From: Mesodorylaimus sp. YZB2_4
Taxonomy: Eukaryota; Nematoda; Enoplea; Dorylaimida; Dorylaimidae
Length of the DNA: 64,000 bases
Assembly: GCA_030248295.1 (NCBI GenBank)
Contig: JASANH010000583.1
Coordinates: 186,001 to 250,000 of the forward strand
Direction: 5' to 3'
The notes under the pieces: model-generated
Told to the model about the DNA's origin: nothing
The model's input: the letters and a program-made list of their open reading frames with translations, nothing else
Database searches by the model: none
Translations under genes and position numbers: made by a program
Part shown: piece after piece, positions 63,349 to 64,000 of the stretch
Layout: each line of letters begins with the position of its first letter
Position numbering within the stretch: position 1 is the first letter of the stretch

Positions 63349-63950
63349 TCATGTTGAATAGTTGCCGTTGCAGCTTGAAAATTCCACTGAGGGAACGGCC
63401 CGGTCAGCCATGCATGGCCAAACAGGGTCAACAAAGGATGACAGAAAGTGGCGGCCATTGGTAAAGCCATTCAGTTTTTCGTTCCTGACTTTTCTTCCTC
63501 CATGGATTGGCTTAAAGTGGTGAAGTTGGATTAAATTGGTGAGATCACTTGTCAATAAGATGCTTAGGTTAATTCGGGAAGTAGACATTTTCCCACTTTT
63601 TAGAGACCTGAATACAGTCAGTACCTGAATCCCACATAGTCGAGTTCTGATCTTCGGCGTCTGGATACGCCATATCTTCATCAGTTCTAGCCGACAAGAA
63701 AGCTGACAAATACTTTTGCAATCCATGAGGCGCTTTGACCGTCGTGAAAACAGGATGGATGTCAGTTTTTCTGTGCGCTCATCAGGGACCATAGCGAGTG
63801 CAATAAAAATTCCATGCTTCCTCATCTCATCCATCAAATACCCAAAATCGGTGAATTCTTCGAACACTACAATATTCCAATCTTGCACTCCAACAATTGA
63901 TCGCAACCAATTAAACGACTTCTGGTCATCAGAAAATACCTATAAAATTG
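63349..63950 (-). CDS. Hypothetical exon(s), host-like
   Basis: After a TTTTATAG acceptor near 63940 the minus frame runs SDDQKSFNWLRSIVGVQDWN, then DEMRKHGIFIALAMVPDE, to a CAG|GTACTG donor-like site at about 63632; the frame stays open to 63349. The composition is protein-like and no stops occur. No domain recognised. The 5' part lies outside the window. Confidence 0.35.
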
Positions 63951-64000
63951 TCCAACTTTTGCTGGTGACTTCAGAAAAAAGGAAGAGAATCTTAGATTGT

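Noticed and set aside
1..64000. CRISPR arrays, bacterial operons, rRNA genes
   Set aside because: No regularly spaced direct repeats with unique spacers, no bacterial gene organisation and no rRNA-like sequence; the spliced genes show a eukaryote.

Overview
This window looks like intron-bearing, small-intron invertebrate DNA. Exons are separated by introns of about 38-66 bp with GT donors and TTTCAG/TTGCAG/TTTTAG acceptors, as in nematodes. I could not confirm the taxon from sequence alone. The window is almost entirely mobile-element territory: decayed, nested elements of at least nine classes, and only a handful of candidate host-like or passenger genes. Most element genes carry stops, frameshifts or truncations.

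Layout. 1-0.6 kb: retropepsin of an LTR element (minus). 2.2-2.7 kb: a clear Bcl-2 family ORF (minus). 3.1-4.2 kb: a four-exon type I membrane protein gene (minus). 5.3-8.5 kb: two decayed DDE transposases (DDE_Tnp_4 type and PIF/Harbinger type) with a Myb/SANT-like accessory gene. 8.8-9.8 kb: Ty3/gypsy integrase. 11.1-15.4 kb: Polinton/Maverick copy 1 (minus: packaging ATPase, GG-hydrophobic core-like gene, small ORF, integrase with chromodomain, penton), broken by a 426-bp TIR element. 16.7-21.8 kb: transposase-like modules including an OTU protease. 23.9-25.8 kb: gypsy integrase split by a Merlin transposon, followed by a PWWP-domain relic. 26.6-27.6 kb: LINE reverse transcriptase. 28.2-31.6 kb: Polinton integrase copy 3 plus small secreted and membrane genes. 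32-35 kb: BEL/Pao gag-pol. 35.4-35.9 kb: USP-like deubiquitinase. 37.3-38.2 kb: THAP protein. 41.6-45.6 kb: Helitron Rep with a 45-bp internal repeat array. 46.7-50.7 kb: two TIR elements around a diverged satellite. 53.7-55.7 kb: hAT. 55.7-62.0 kb: Polinton copy 2. 62.2-62.5 kb: MULE fragment.

Polinton copy 2 (plus strand) is the best-preserved unit. Its arms carry repeated segments with a tRNA-like unit. Its left arm has a TATA promoter followed by a spliced membrane-protein gene. A cysteine-rich gene and a zinc-finger gene diverge from each other, then come a five-exon integrase with chromodomain, a short penton-like gene, a basic core-like gene and a double-jelly-roll major capsid gene. 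Four of these genes abut almost without spacing (0 nt, ATGA overlap, 1 nt). I saw no polymerase, ATPase or protease in this copy, so it may be a reduced element dependent on relatives such as copy 1.

The most interesting items are the Bcl-2 homologue, the Polinton arm membrane gene with its partial inverted copy, the tight gene junctions, the OTU and USP deubiquitinase-like domains sitting among elements, and the recurrent tryptophan-to-stop changes in element genes.
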